Shown: positions 42,449 to 49,860 of the stretch, in pieces
Layout of the letters: every line of letters starts with the position of its first letter
How positions within the stretch are numbered: position 1 is the first letter of the stretch
Notes under the pieces: model-generated
Database searches by the model: none
What the model saw: the letters and a program-made list of their open reading frames with translations, nothing else
Told to the model about the DNA's origin: nothing
Made by a program: the position numbers and the translations under genes
Assembly: GCF_964253915.1 (NCBI RefSeq)
Contig: NZ_CAXUSG020000018.1
Location: 18,424 to 82,423, forward strand
Reading direction: 5' to 3'
From: Metarhizobium sp964253915
Lineage (GTDB): Bacteria; Pseudomonadota; Alphaproteobacteria; Rhizobiales; Rhizobiaceae
DNA length: 64,000 bases

Positions 42449-42985
42449 ATGGGCAGGAAACCGACGATCAGCCGCGACAGGTTGCTGGATTTAGCCGAAG
42501 AGATTGTGTGTAGTGGCGGCGGGTCAGCGCTGACCATCGGCGCCCTTGCACAGGCGGCGGGGATTTCCAAAGGCGGGGTGCAATATTCCTTCGCTACCAA
42601 GGACGACCTGGTGCGCGCTGTAATTGATCGCTGGACCAGCCAATTCGACGCGATGCTGGGGGACGACGCTGCCGAGGACCCGGTCACGTTCGTCAGACGC
42701 TACATCGCGGCGACCAGAGCTTCACAGCAAGCAATGAATGCCAAGGTGGCCGGGCTTTTGGTCAGCTACCTGGAGGATCCGGTGAACCTTAGTGAAACAC
42801 GCGACTGGTATCTCGGGATTTTTCGCCGGCTTTCGGGAGCGTCACCGGATGCACAGGCGGCGCGTGTGGCCTTTCTTGCGGTGGAGGGGCTGTTCCTCAT
42901 GCGCATGAATGGCATTGACGAGGACGGCACCTGGACAGACTTTCTCGACGATGTCGAAGCAATTCTGGCGCGCTTGGCTGGGTGA
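42449..42985 (+). CDS. TetR family regulator of the MFS pump
   Basis: A 178-residue TetR protein, divergent from the pump. The HTH is MGRKPTISRDRLLDLAEEIVCSGGGSALTIGALAQAAGISKGGVQYSFATKDDLV (residues 1-56). The rest is a helical ligand-binding domain resembling SmvR-type TetR_C domains. It likely represses the pump and itself through the palindrome at 42401-42417 until a cationic drug binds. A hairpin at 43172-43199 may end the transcript. Confidence 0.92.
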   Translation: MGRKPTISRDRLLDLAEEIVCSGGGSALTIGALAQAAGISKGGVQYSFATKDDLVRAVIDRWTSQFDAMLGDDAAEDPVTFVRRYIAATRASQQAMNAKVAGLLVSYLEDPVNLSETRDWYLGIFRRLSGASPDAQAARVAFLAVEGLFLMRMNGIDEDGTWTDFLDDVEAILARLAG

Positions 42986-43171
42986 GCGCCTCTGGAGCTC
43001 GATTGCAAGCTATGAGAAGTTGATCTGTCGGTTGCTGTTTCTGCATCAGAGCGGACATCCGCTTTTTTCGTATACGCGACGCAACAGAGCGGTAAGCTCC
43101 CGCCGGCATCGGAAAATAACGGAAGGACGGTTCGAGCACTGTCGCATTCGCCGTCTGCGACGATAGGGGCC

Positions 43172-43199
43172 GGGCTGCACCTCTCGGGAAATGCAGCCC
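43172..43199. terminator. hairpin between convergent tetR and yjhQ
   Basis: GGGCTGCA (43172-43179) and TGCAGCCC (43192-43199) form a perfect 8-bp stem with a 12-nt loop, between two convergent genes. There is no long T-run on either side, so termination may be partial. Confidence 0.5.
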
Positions 43200-43208
43200 A
43201 ACCTTGTG

Positions 43209-43709
43209 TCATCCCTGCTGGTTCAGACCGAATGCCGAGTGATGGATCAGTTCACCACGCGGCTCAACGCCGTCGAATGGCAAGGCCTGAACAAACTCGG
43301 GAGGGCAACCGACGACGCACAGGTCAATGAAAGTCCGAAAACCGAACCTGCCGTAGTAGCCGGGATCACCCACCAATGCGGCGCCCCTGCTGGTTGCCCG
43401 AAGTCGCAGTAAAGCTTCGGCTATAAGGGCCGTGCCGATGCCTTGGCGATGCCTCGACGGTAAAACGGCAAGCGGACCGAGTAGCGCCCAGCCGTTCTGC
43501 ATCCCGATCCGTGCGGCTGAGGCGGCCAGGTAACCGATCACTTCACCGTCGTCCTCGGCGACAAGCGAAAGGGTGAGCGCACCCTGCGCCCGCAGTGCCT
43601 CGACGATATTCGCCTCGGTGCCGCTTGATTGCGGAAGCGTCCCGAACGCTTCAGTGACAAGCTGGCTGACTGCCGGCGTGTCGCCTGTAATTTCGTTACG
43701 GATCTGCAT
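43209..43709 (-). CDS. yjhQ: YjhQ-like GNAT acetyltransferase, antitoxin of YjhX
   Basis: A 166-residue GNAT protein: MQIRNEITGDTPAVSQLVTEAFG, then EVIGYLAASAARI. The acetyl-CoA loop is LGPLAVLPSRHRQGIGTALIAEALLRLR and the ending GDPGYYGRFGF is typical of this subfamily. In E. coli yjhQ is the antitoxin gene paired with yjhX (TopAI). Here it starts 2 bp after the yjhX stop, with the same order and coupling. The ATG at 43709 has GGGAGT upstream. Confidence 0.88.
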   Translation of the reverse strand: MQIRNEITGDTPAVSQLVTEAFGTLPQSSGTEANIVEALRAQGALTLSLVAEDDGEVIGYLAASAARIGMQNGWALLGPLAVLPSRHRQGIGTALIAEALLRLRATSRGAALVGDPGYYGRFGFRTFIDLCVVGCPPEFVQALPFDGVEPRGELIHHSAFGLNQQG

Positions 43710-43710
43710 G

Positions 43711-43974
43711 TCAGACTCCCTGATTGTCGAGTTGAGAGCGCACGGCGATGAGACCACGTCTGGAGATACGATAAGGCTGGCCTGATCTGGCTTCGATAAA
43801 GCTTTTTCGCCGCAGTCGGGAGAATGTAGCTGGGCCATAGTCGGCAAGGATTATCCCGTCGCGAACAAAGCAGCCAACGGTCTTAATCTTTGGGCCGCGG
43901 TCGCGTTCACGCAGAATATGGCCGCGAAGGGCGAGAGCGCGCAGAGCACGTGGGTCATTTCGAGAGATGTTCAT
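43711..43974 (-). CDS. yjhX: YjhX (TopAI) family toxin
   Basis: An 87-residue UPF0386/YjhX protein. It starts MNISRNDPRALRALALRGHI and has the conserved VGCFVRDGIILADYGPATFSRLRRKSFIEARSGQPYRISRRGLIAVRSQLDNQG. E. coli YjhX binds and inhibits topoisomerase I and is neutralised by YjhQ. Here the yjhQ-like gene follows 2 bp downstream, so the pair probably works as a toxin-antitoxin stabilising or defence module. Toxicity in this host is not known. Confidence 0.9.
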   Translation of the reverse strand: MNISRNDPRALRALALRGHILRERDRGPKIKTVGCFVRDGIILADYGPATFSRLRRKSFIEARSGQPYRISRRGLIAVRSQLDNQGV

Positions 43975-43996
43975 AATAGGCTCGTGTATAGATGTG

Positions 43997-44027
43997 AAAA
44001 AACGCCCTGGCGCGTGAGCGCCCGGCG
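43997..44027 (-). terminator. terminator between the 44.2-kb hypothetical gene and yjhX
   Basis: On the minus strand GGCG/GGCGC arms (from 44027) pair with GCGCC/CGCC across TCAC, with a small internal bulge, and run into TTTTTT at 44002-43997. It would end the transcript coming from the right, leaving little space for a yjhX promoter. Confidence 0.85.
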
Positions 44028-44042
44028 GCTTAGAATTTCACG

Positions 44043-44067
44043 AGGCTCTCTGATTTTCAGAGAGCCT
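44043..44067. repeat. perfect 11-bp inverted repeat
   Basis: AGGCTCTCTGA (44043-44053) and TCAGAGAGCCT (44057-44067) form a perfect stem around three T. No U-run follows on the minus strand. It stands just upstream of the terminator at 43997-44027, so it could be an operator for yjhX-yjhQ or part of a double hairpin. Confidence 0.6.
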
Positions 44068-44178
44068 TATCACACAAGCTCTGACATCCAGTCTCCGTTG
44101 TCTGAGCAGCAGATACACGCTCAGCACGAATACCGAATAGGGGCCCGTCGCAATTGTGGCAAGCGTTGACTCAGCCGA

Positions 44179-44823
44179 TCATTCAAAACGATCGCCTGAC
44201 TTTGTGAATGTGTGGCCGTTGATAGTGAGCATTTCATCGACAACTGCGTCAGACAGATGGTGCTCGTATTCGCGTTCGAGCTGGCGGTAGAGCCAGCGGG
44301 CAAGATCGCGCAGAAGTTCGGTCACGGTCTCCTCCGCATCGGTCGTCTTGTCCTGATAAGTCGGGCTGTCGCGCTCGACCGAAATCGACATGCAATGTTC
44401 GTGGTAGTAGTGACCGTGGTGGCTGGCCTCGGCGTTGAGCTGGAAGAAGTTGCGTTGCTGGATCGCCTGCAGCGCTTCCGCGATACGGTGCAGTTCGTAG
44501 TCCTTCGGCGCATGGCCCCGAATCTGGCGCGGCGCTACCTTCTGATAGGAATAGAAGGCTTCATAGCAAGCTCCGTCACCCTGGCTCCAGAACCCGCGAA
44601 ACCAGATGCAAGGCTTCTGTCGGGTGCCGCCGCCATGAAGCCGTAACGGGCGGGTTTTCAGCCGCACACCGAGAATGGTGCAGATCGCCTCGAAATCCTC
44701 GAAGACGAACTCGTGCCAATCATCGTCGCCGGAGGCTTCCCGATACCAAGCGCGTGCTTTGTCCTTTGCGGCATCGGACAACTCATGTAGGCGATAGACG
44801 GTTGTTTCGATGATCTCAGGCAT
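44179..44823 (-). CDS. conserved ICE protein, 'antitoxin of TA stability system' type
   Basis: A 214-residue protein starting MPEIIETTVYRLHELSDAAKDKARAWYREA. It has a DDDWHEFVFEDFEAIC segment, IWFRGFWSQGDGACYEAFYSY, and a His-rich HHGHYYHEHCMSISVERD stretch. Proteins of this type are common on conjugative elements and phages and are often labelled antitoxin of a toxin-antitoxin stability system, although I see no toxin partner. The start at 44823 overlaps the upstream gene by 8 bp. The function is unknown. Confidence 0.75.
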   Translation of the reverse strand: MPEIIETTVYRLHELSDAAKDKARAWYREASGDDDWHEFVFEDFEAICTILGVRLKTRPLRLHGGGTRQKPCIWFRGFWSQGDGACYEAFYSYQKVAPRQIRGHAPKDYELHRIAEALQAIQQRNFFQLNAEASHHGHYYHEHCMSISVERDSPTYQDKTTDAEETVTELLRDLARWLYRQLEREYEHHLSDAVVDEMLTINGHTFTKSGDRFE

Positions 44824-45232
44824 TGGAATCACCTCCGTCGAGGACTTCCGCGAGCCAGCCATCGGTGTAAGTCCAGGCGATCGTTTCCCCGGTTGCCAGA
44901 TCCATCACATGCGCACCGCCGCCGAAAGCGTTGATACGAGCTTTCGAGCAGGTATTTGCGTACTGAAAACCCCATCTGCCGGTCAGCCGGAATTCCGTGG
45001 CGCAAAGCTTGACGAATTGGGTGAGGCGTTCGGGATCGCCGGTCACGTCATCGCGCATCCAGAGCTGCGTTCCGCCATGCTCGGGCTGGATGGACAGCAA
45101 GAAGCCGTTGGACGGCGGATCCTCGGAGGCGCCATCCTCGGACAGGCGATTATAGAGATCGAGCGCGTGCGCCGCATTGTCGGGTGTTCCGACATTGAGC
45201 AGGCAGGAGAAATGGGTGAAATAGTCGGCCAT
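44816..45232 (-). CDS. conserved hypothetical protein
   Basis: A 138-residue acidic protein beginning MADYFTHFSCLLNVGTPDNAAHALDLYNRLSED. Further stretches are GFLLSIQPEHGGTQLWMRDDVTGDPERLTQFVKLCATEF and RWGFQYANTCSKARINAFGGGAHVMDLATGE. I do not recognise a named domain. The conserved aromatic and Gly-rich end looks like a folded globular protein. It is coupled to the downstream 214-residue gene by an 8-bp overlap and has a terminator-like hairpin just upstream of it. Confidence 0.75.
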   Translation of the reverse strand: MADYFTHFSCLLNVGTPDNAAHALDLYNRLSEDGASEDPPSNGFLLSIQPEHGGTQLWMRDDVTGDPERLTQFVKLCATEFRLTGRWGFQYANTCSKARINAFGGGAHVMDLATGETIAWTYTDGWLAEVLDGGDSNA

Positions 45233-45248
45233 GTCGGGCTCCTGAAAC

Positions 45249-45274
45249 AAAAACGCCCGGCGCGGCCGCCAGGC
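45249..45274 (-). terminator. terminator-like hairpin between two hypothetical genes
   Basis: On the minus strand GCCTGGCG pairs with CGCCGGGC around a 4-nt loop (one G-T wobble), followed by GTTTTTG. It lies between the genes ending at 45298 and starting at 45232, so it may act as terminator or attenuator. Confidence 0.75.
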
Positions 45275-45297
45275 ATGGGGTAGGGAATGAGTGTTGG

Positions 45298-45864
45298 TCA
45301 GGTGGCCTGGAGGAGCGCTTCGCGGGCAGGCTCGCGCCAGATACTGTCAACGAGCCGGCCTTCGAGAACACCGGCGCGGAAGCGCAGGCACCGCGCGGCG
45401 TCGGAATTGTCGGAGCTTGCTTCTGCGAAGGCCTTTCCCCGCAATTGGCTGGCTTCGGTGACGACCATGCGGGCCTCGCCGTCGGACGTCACGGGATCGC
45501 ACCAACTGATGTTCTGTGCACGGACTTCGCCTGCGACAACAAGCCGTCCCTCGCGGTCGATTACGGTGACGATGCGCGGCGAGTAGCGAACGCCGGCGCC
45601 CGCACTGCCTTTGATATCGGCATGGGCGATGCGGGTTTCGGCGGTGATGATGGCATCTTGCAGAGAACCGCATTCGGCGAGATGGACGGTGCGGTCGTAG
45701 AAGATCAGCTCGGCCTGGGGATCGTCATCGATGAACGTGGCGGTCCCGATCATGACGATGCGGAGGGGAAAACGCGCCGCGCTGCGCAGATGTGAGACCA
45801 ACTCGTCGAATGTGATCTTTTTGGCAGGTATGAAGGCGGCGGCCTGTGGTGTGCTGTGTCGCAT
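45298..45864 (-). CDS. conserved hypothetical protein
   Basis: A 188-residue protein starting MRHSTPQAAAFIPAKKITFDELVSHLRSAARFPLRIVMIG. The middle has AELIFYDRTVHLAECGSLQDAIITAETRIAHADIKG and IVTVIDREGRLVVAGEVRAQNISW, a beta-rich pattern. No named family is recognised. A GA-rich leader repeat lies 27 bp upstream of the start at 45864 and a terminator follows, so it is probably a single-gene unit of the ICE backbone. Confidence 0.75.
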   Translation of the reverse strand: MRHSTPQAAAFIPAKKITFDELVSHLRSAARFPLRIVMIGTATFIDDDPQAELIFYDRTVHLAECGSLQDAIITAETRIAHADIKGSAGAGVRYSPRIVTVIDREGRLVVAGEVRAQNISWCDPVTSDGEARMVVTEASQLRGKAFAEASSDNSDAARCLRFRAGVLEGRLVDSIWREPAREALLQAT

Positions 45865-45890
45865 GAGGATCACTCCGTGACAGGCGGCGG

Positions 45891-45948
45891 AAGTCTCTCT
45901 CCCAACCCTCATCCCGTCATGGCCTCCACCTCCGTCCTCTCACTCTTA
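45891..45948 (-). repeat. GA-rich leader repeat, copy C
   Basis: On the minus strand AAGAGTGAGAGGA is followed by a TGACGGGATGAGG section and GGGAGAGAGAC, ending 27 bp before the start of the 188-residue gene. It is closest to copy D before parB and has the same order of blocks as copies A and B. Confidence 0.6.
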
Positions 45949-46065
45949 TTGCGGTGGTTGCCGAAGCTCAGGTTTCGGCTTTTATGGGTGTGGTGGAGTT
46001 GGCCGACCACGCCGCAAGGCCCGGGCGCAAGGTGCCACGGGCCGTTGATGTGAGGCGCTTGCGCC

Positions 46066-46230
46066 TCACTGGAAGGGATCGATCTCGAGCTCGACCATGT
46101 CTTCGTCGCCGTCGAACTCGGAGGCGACCATCGCCGCGTGGGTGCCGTCTCCTGCCTGGAAAACGACGATCGAGACCATCAGGGTGGTGGCGAGGCTGGC
46201 GGCGAAAGCGGTGGCATCTGCAAAGGACAT
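46066..46230 (-). CDS. small hypothetical protein, 54 residues
   Basis: A 54-residue protein, MSFADATAFAASLATTLMVSIVVFQAG, followed by an acidic tail with DGDEDMVELEIDPFQ. The first half could be a single membrane helix. GGAGCC precedes the ATG at 46230, and a palindromic hairpin like that before ssb lies 25 bp upstream. The stop codon is inside a perfect 9-bp hairpin (GTGAGGCGC-TT-GCGCCTCAC, 46050-46069). These framing signals support a real gene; function is unknown. Confidence 0.6.
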   Translation of the reverse strand: MSFADATAFAASLATTLMVSIVVFQAGDGTHAAMVASEFDGDEDMVELEIDPFQ

Positions 46231-46254
46231 GGTTCCGGCTCCTGTCTTGGGGAG

Positions 46255-46273
46255 GCGGGGGACCATCCCCCGC
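46255..46273 (-). promoter_or_regulatory. palindrome in the leader of the 54-residue gene
   Basis: GCGGGGGA-CCA-TCCCCCGC is a perfect 8-bp inverted repeat. Its core on the minus strand, GGGGGATGGTCCCCC, matches 12 of 15 bases of the ssb palindrome GAGGGACGGTCCCTC, at the same distance from the start codon. Confidence 0.5.
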
Positions 46274-46655
46274 GCGACAGGCGCCCGAAGTGTCTGATCG
46301 GATCTGCAATCACCCTCGTGTGTTCGGGAATGCCCCGAATCCGCGAGGGCGGCACGCTCGCGTAAGCCGACCCTTCACGGGTTGATTGTCAAAGAGACGG
46401 ATCGGACCAAGGTTTGCGAATGGAAGCGGGAATGGTATTTCGCATCTGACCAGAGCCGTAACCCCTTATGCAGATGCTGTGTTTCGTCAGTCTCGCCGAT
46501 GCTCTGATCGGTAGTTAGCGTGTTTCCTGACAAATGCCGCGGGCGTTGCCGTCGGCTCTCTCGACCCTGCATGGTCAAAAGCCGAAATCTAATCTCTTCG
46601 CGGCGAAGACGCTCCGCTATCACATCGCCGCGCGGCGGTTCCTCTGGGCCGTGGT
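46274..46655. other. intergenic region with leader-repeat copy E
   Basis: No convincing gene: a 96-codon minus-strand frame here is basic, compositionally odd and without family resemblance. At 46551-46599 the minus strand reads GAAGAGATTAG, then TTTTGACCATGCAGG and GTCGAGAGAGCC. This is a divergent copy of the leader repeat, here about 320 bp from the next start codon. Confidence 0.5.
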
Positions 46656-46952
46656 TTAGCACCACAGACCATCCGCAATTTCGCGGGCGATCATCCCCCT
46701 TGCCTTCATCATGACGTCATCGCCGGTAGTGTCGACATGGCCGATGAAACGGGCTGCCGATCCATTCTCGGTCCAGTCGCGATAGCAACAATACTCGCGG
46801 GACGTGAGTTTGTAGACCAGCAGATCGTTGGCCCAATGCGGTTTTGGCTCAACGACGACGGCCAATCCATTGCAATTGTCCTCCCACGGCAGCGAGCGTT
46901 CCGCGGGCGGCTGCTCACGATCGAGCGCAAAGATGGTGTCTATGTCGATCAC
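46656..46952 (-). CDS. conserved hypothetical protein with GTG start
   Basis: A 98-residue protein read from the GTG at 46952: MIDIDTIFALDREQPPAERSLPWEDNCNGLAVVVEPKPHWANDLLVYKLTSREYCCYRDW. It ends with RFIGHVDTTGDDVMMKARGMIAREIADGLWC. The GTG overlaps the stop of a 33-codon upstream frame as GTGA and has GGAGG 9 nt before it, which supports this start over the longer frame to 47006. No domain is recognised. Confidence 0.65.
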   Translation of the reverse strand: MIDIDTIFALDREQPPAERSLPWEDNCNGLAVVVEPKPHWANDLLVYKLTSREYCCYRDWTENGSAARFIGHVDTTGDDVMMKARGMIAREIADGLWC

Positions 46953-47050
46953 GACGCGGATCCTCCGATGTGCGTACCCGTTGCATTGCCGTCGGCTGCG
47001 GCACACAGAGGCAGGTTGAAGTTGGCGCGGGCATGGTCGGCGATGGCCAT
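46949..47050 (-). CDS. 33-residue leader ORF coupled to the next gene
   Basis: A short frame, MAIADHARANFNLPLCAAADGNATG plus eight more residues, that ends in the GTGA overlap with the following gene. It begins with a gene-like, non-repetitive sequence and contains the GGAGG ribosome binding site of the next gene near its end. It could be a real small protein, a translational coupler or a shortened version of a longer protein. Confidence 0.45.
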   Translation of the reverse strand: MAIADHARANFNLPLCAAADGNATGTHIGGSAS

Positions 47051-47075
47051 GATGATCTCCCAGAAAAACGAAGTT

Positions 47076-47101
47076 GGCCCGCGATCTTTCGACAGCGGGC
47101 C
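47076..47101 (-). terminator. weak hairpin after the 158-residue gene
   Basis: GGCCCGC (47076-47082) and GCGGGCC (47095-47101) pair across a 12-nt loop. On the minus strand a T-run (TTTTT) follows about 8 nt later, so termination may be incomplete. Confidence 0.45.
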
Positions 47102-47122
47102 TAGCTGGATGGAACGTTGTGA

Positions 47123-47599
47123 TCAGGCGGCGATGCGTCCTTCGATGACATCGGCGCCAACCTCGTCAGCCGAAATCTCCTCGAGATGCGCGCGCGCGCA
47201 TCCGGTCTTCGCCAACCAGAGTTCGGCGGCTTCACGGCTTTCGGCGAGATGGAGAAGCTCCACATTGTCGCCGATGTCTTGCACGACACGGACCTGGCCG
47301 ATCTGAGGGCGTTCGATGACGCGGAAGATCAGGCTGCTGTCGATGCCGTAAGTCCGCATGATCGTGACGAGGATGATGCCGCTTTGGCCGAAATTGCCTT
47401 CATGCAGGGTGAAGCATGGAGGGGACGTGTAGGTTGGGCGTTCGCGCATGGGCTCCTTGCGGACAAGGCGGCCGACGCCATTGTTCCGTTCCCAAGCGGC
47501 AAGCTTCTTGGTGAAGCGCGCTGGCGGTTTGGGCTCTCCGTTGGCATAGGCCACAAGTGAGCCGAGCGGGGCGATATCGAAAACAAGTGATGCAGACAC
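47123..47599 (-). CDS. conserved hypothetical protein downstream of parB
   Basis: A 158-residue protein starting MSASLVFDIAPLGSLVAYANGEPKPPARFTKKLAAWERNNGVGRLVRKEP. It includes SPPCFTLHEGNFGQSGIILVTIMRTYGIDSSLIFRVIERPQIGQVRVVQD. The sequence is coherent and well conserved in style with ICE backbone proteins, but I recognise no named domain. It begins 98 bp after the parB stop and probably shares its transcript. Confidence 0.78.
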   Translation of the reverse strand: MSASLVFDIAPLGSLVAYANGEPKPPARFTKKLAAWERNNGVGRLVRKEPMRERPTYTSPPCFTLHEGNFGQSGIILVTIMRTYGIDSSLIFRVIERPQIGQVRVVQDIGDNVELLHLAESREAAELWLAKTGCARAHLEEISADEVGADVIEGRIAA

Positions 47600-47697
47600 A
47601 GTCAGGTCTCCTGAAACGAGAATGGCCCGGCGGATGCCAGGCTTGGAGGGGCGAAGGGGAGCAGACGGGGCGACCGTGACCGCCCCGCTGTGGCTGA

Positions 47698-49833
47698 TTA
47701 TTCCGCCGCGATCAGGTGCGTCGGATCGGCGTCGATGTCGCCGGCATCCTCGTCGACGCCGGAGAGGAAGTCCGGCAGTGCCGCGGTCTCAGCTTCCACC
47801 TCAATGACCGGGGACTGTTCGGTCTCGATCAGACGCAGCGGCGAGGGCAACCAGCCGGTATCGGCTAGCAGGCGTTCGGCTTCCTTTGCCATGTCGCCTT
47901 TCTTGAGATGCTCGATGAGCTGGGCCGCGCGTTCGCCAGCGCCTTCACGGACAGCCTCGAGGATTCTCGGCTTGGTGACGCGACCAAGATAGTTCTCAAC
48001 CGTCGGACGCCATCCTGCTTCGTCGACCATGTCGAGGGCGGTGGCGCGGGCCAGTCGATCGGCCTGCGTGATGCGCTGGTCGAGGCTGTGCTGCGAAAGC
48101 CCTGAGCCGCCGTAACGGTCGACCTTCTCGACGAGCGCATTGACGCCATAGCTGACGCAATGGGCGAGCAAGGCCATGCGGCTCGCGTCGTCGAGTGCTG
48201 CGATCCAGTCCCACAGGGCAGTCGGCTCGGTGGGCAGATCGGTCTTCCAGTCGTCGTAACGCTGTGCGATGGCCTTGGCGGAAGCGCTGTCCTTGAGGTC
48301 ATTGCCCTGGGCCGAGAAGAAGTGATGACGCACGGTCACTTCCAAGCATCCGCTCGGCGCGGAATAGTGGTAGCGCTCCGTCACCAGCCTGTGCAGCAAG
48401 GCGGTCATTGCAACATGGGGATTATTCGCCAGCGCATTATGGAGCGCCAGCGTACGGTGCGCTGTCAGTTCTGAGACCAGCCGCTCGGGCAGCGGCTTGA
48501 TGACATCCTCTTCGTCATCATCCTGTTCGGTCGGCTGGCCGCCAATGGTGATGACTGCGTGCTGTCGTGCCGAGATCGACGATGCCGAACCGCCGGGCGG
48601 CGTGACCGCGCCCTCAGTGTCGTCGCCGCCATCGACGGCGAGAGGGGCTTCATCCTCGGGGTGGACATAGCCGCGATCGATCGACATGCGGCCTTCGCGG
48701 TCGATGCTGATGAATACACCGGCGCGGGCGATCTCGGCTGGGTCGTAGACGACCGGACGATCGTCGAAGGCGGCAAGCGCCGTTTCGATCTCGCCAACAC
48801 GCTCGTCAACTTCCTCAGGGTATTGTTCTGCCTCGGCATATTCCGCTTCGAGTGCCTCATATTCTGCGGTGAGGGCGTCGAAGGTCGCCTGTTCTTCATC
48901 GCTCAGGGGCGTGGTCGTGCCGATCAGCCGGCGCAGGCCGTGGCCATATCCATAGGGCGTCTCGGTGCGGGCATCGACCCATTTCCAGCCCTCAGAGCCG
49001 ATCGCCTCGGCTTGCGCCTTCAGCTTGTCGTCGGTGAGCTGCTCAAGCAGGCCGACATCCTGCAGCCAGCCGCCATCGTCGGACTGGAAGAGGTCGTTGA
49101 GCACGATGCCGCCGGCTGCCTCATAAGCCTCGATGCCGACGAATTGCGCCCGCTTGTCGGAGGCGCGTACCGTTGTTTCGGTCAACATGCGGCGGATCTG
49201 GTGCGGCTCCTTCGACCAGCTATCCTTGATCGCGTCCCAGACCTGTTCCTGACGGCTGTGATCGGGATTGACGGTGAAAGCCATGAGCTGTTCGAGCGTC
49301 ACGCCGTCCTCGGCATAGAGGTTGAGCAGCGAGGGCGCGACGGAAGCCAACCGCAGGCGCTGCTTCACGATATTGGTGGAAACGAAGAATGCCGCCGCGA
49401 TTTCTTCCTCGGACATGCCCTTGAGACGCATATCCTGGAAGGCGCGATACTGATCGAGGGGATGGAGGGGCGCGCGCTGAAGGTTTTCGGCGAGGCTGTC
49501 GTCCTCAGGTAGGATGTCGCTACCAGCTTCGCGCACGACGCAGGGCACCGGCGCGGTCCTGGCGAGGCGCTTGGCCTTGACCAGAAGTTCAAGCGCGCGG
49601 TAGCGGCGGCCACCAGCGGGAATCTCGAACATGCCGGTCTGATTGCCCTCTGCATCGACGACAGGTCGGACATTAAGGCCCTGAAGCAGGCCGCGGCGGG
49701 CGATGTCCTGCGACAGTTCCTCAATCGAGATGCCAGCCTTGACCTTGCGGACGTTCGATTGGCTGAGGATCAGCTTGTTGAAGGGAATGTCGCGCGAGGA
49801 CGACAGGGTGATTTTCTGAGCAGCAGGTGCCAT
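47698..49833 (-). CDS. long ParB/RepB/Spo0J family protein
   Basis: A 711-residue ParB-like protein, much longer than chromosomal ParB (about 300). Residues about 10-115 are the ParB N-terminal CTPase-like domain: IPFNKLILSQSNVRKV, LLQGLNVRPV, FEIPAGGRRYRALELL and the box ENLQRAPLHPLDQYRAF. Residues about 130-200 hold the KorB-like HTH (SEEEIAAAFFVSTNIVKQRLRLASVAPSLLNLYAEDGVTLEQLMAF). The long C-terminal region is acidic in the middle and helical at the end. These proteins are ICE-backbone nucleoid or regulatory proteins rather than partners of the parA at 26.9 kb. Leader copy D lies 28 bp upstream. Confidence 0.92.
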   Translation of the reverse strand: MAPAAQKITLSSSRDIPFNKLILSQSNVRKVKAGISIEELSQDIARRGLLQGLNVRPVVDAEGNQTGMFEIPAGGRRYRALELLVKAKRLARTAPVPCVVREAGSDILPEDDSLAENLQRAPLHPLDQYRAFQDMRLKGMSEEEIAAAFFVSTNIVKQRLRLASVAPSLLNLYAEDGVTLEQLMAFTVNPDHSRQEQVWDAIKDSWSKEPHQIRRMLTETTVRASDKRAQFVGIEAYEAAGGIVLNDLFQSDDGGWLQDVGLLEQLTDDKLKAQAEAIGSEGWKWVDARTETPYGYGHGLRRLIGTTTPLSDEEQATFDALTAEYEALEAEYAEAEQYPEEVDERVGEIETALAAFDDRPVVYDPAEIARAGVFISIDREGRMSIDRGYVHPEDEAPLAVDGGDDTEGAVTPPGGSASSISARQHAVITIGGQPTEQDDDEEDVIKPLPERLVSELTAHRTLALHNALANNPHVAMTALLHRLVTERYHYSAPSGCLEVTVRHHFFSAQGNDLKDSASAKAIAQRYDDWKTDLPTEPTALWDWIAALDDASRMALLAHCVSYGVNALVEKVDRYGGSGLSQHSLDQRITQADRLARATALDMVDEAGWRPTVENYLGRVTKPRILEAVREGAGERAAQLIEHLKKGDMAKEAERLLADTGWLPSPLRLIETEQSPVIEVEAETAALPDFLSGVDEDAGDIDADPTHLIAAE

Positions 49834-49860
49834 CGTGATAGTCTCCGCGACGGGTGCCGA

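Noticed and set aside
46375..46665. 96-codon minus-strand frame with MVLNHGPEEPP start
   Set aside because: Overlaps the end of the 98-residue gene and the leader-repeat copy E; odd composition, no ribosome binding site.
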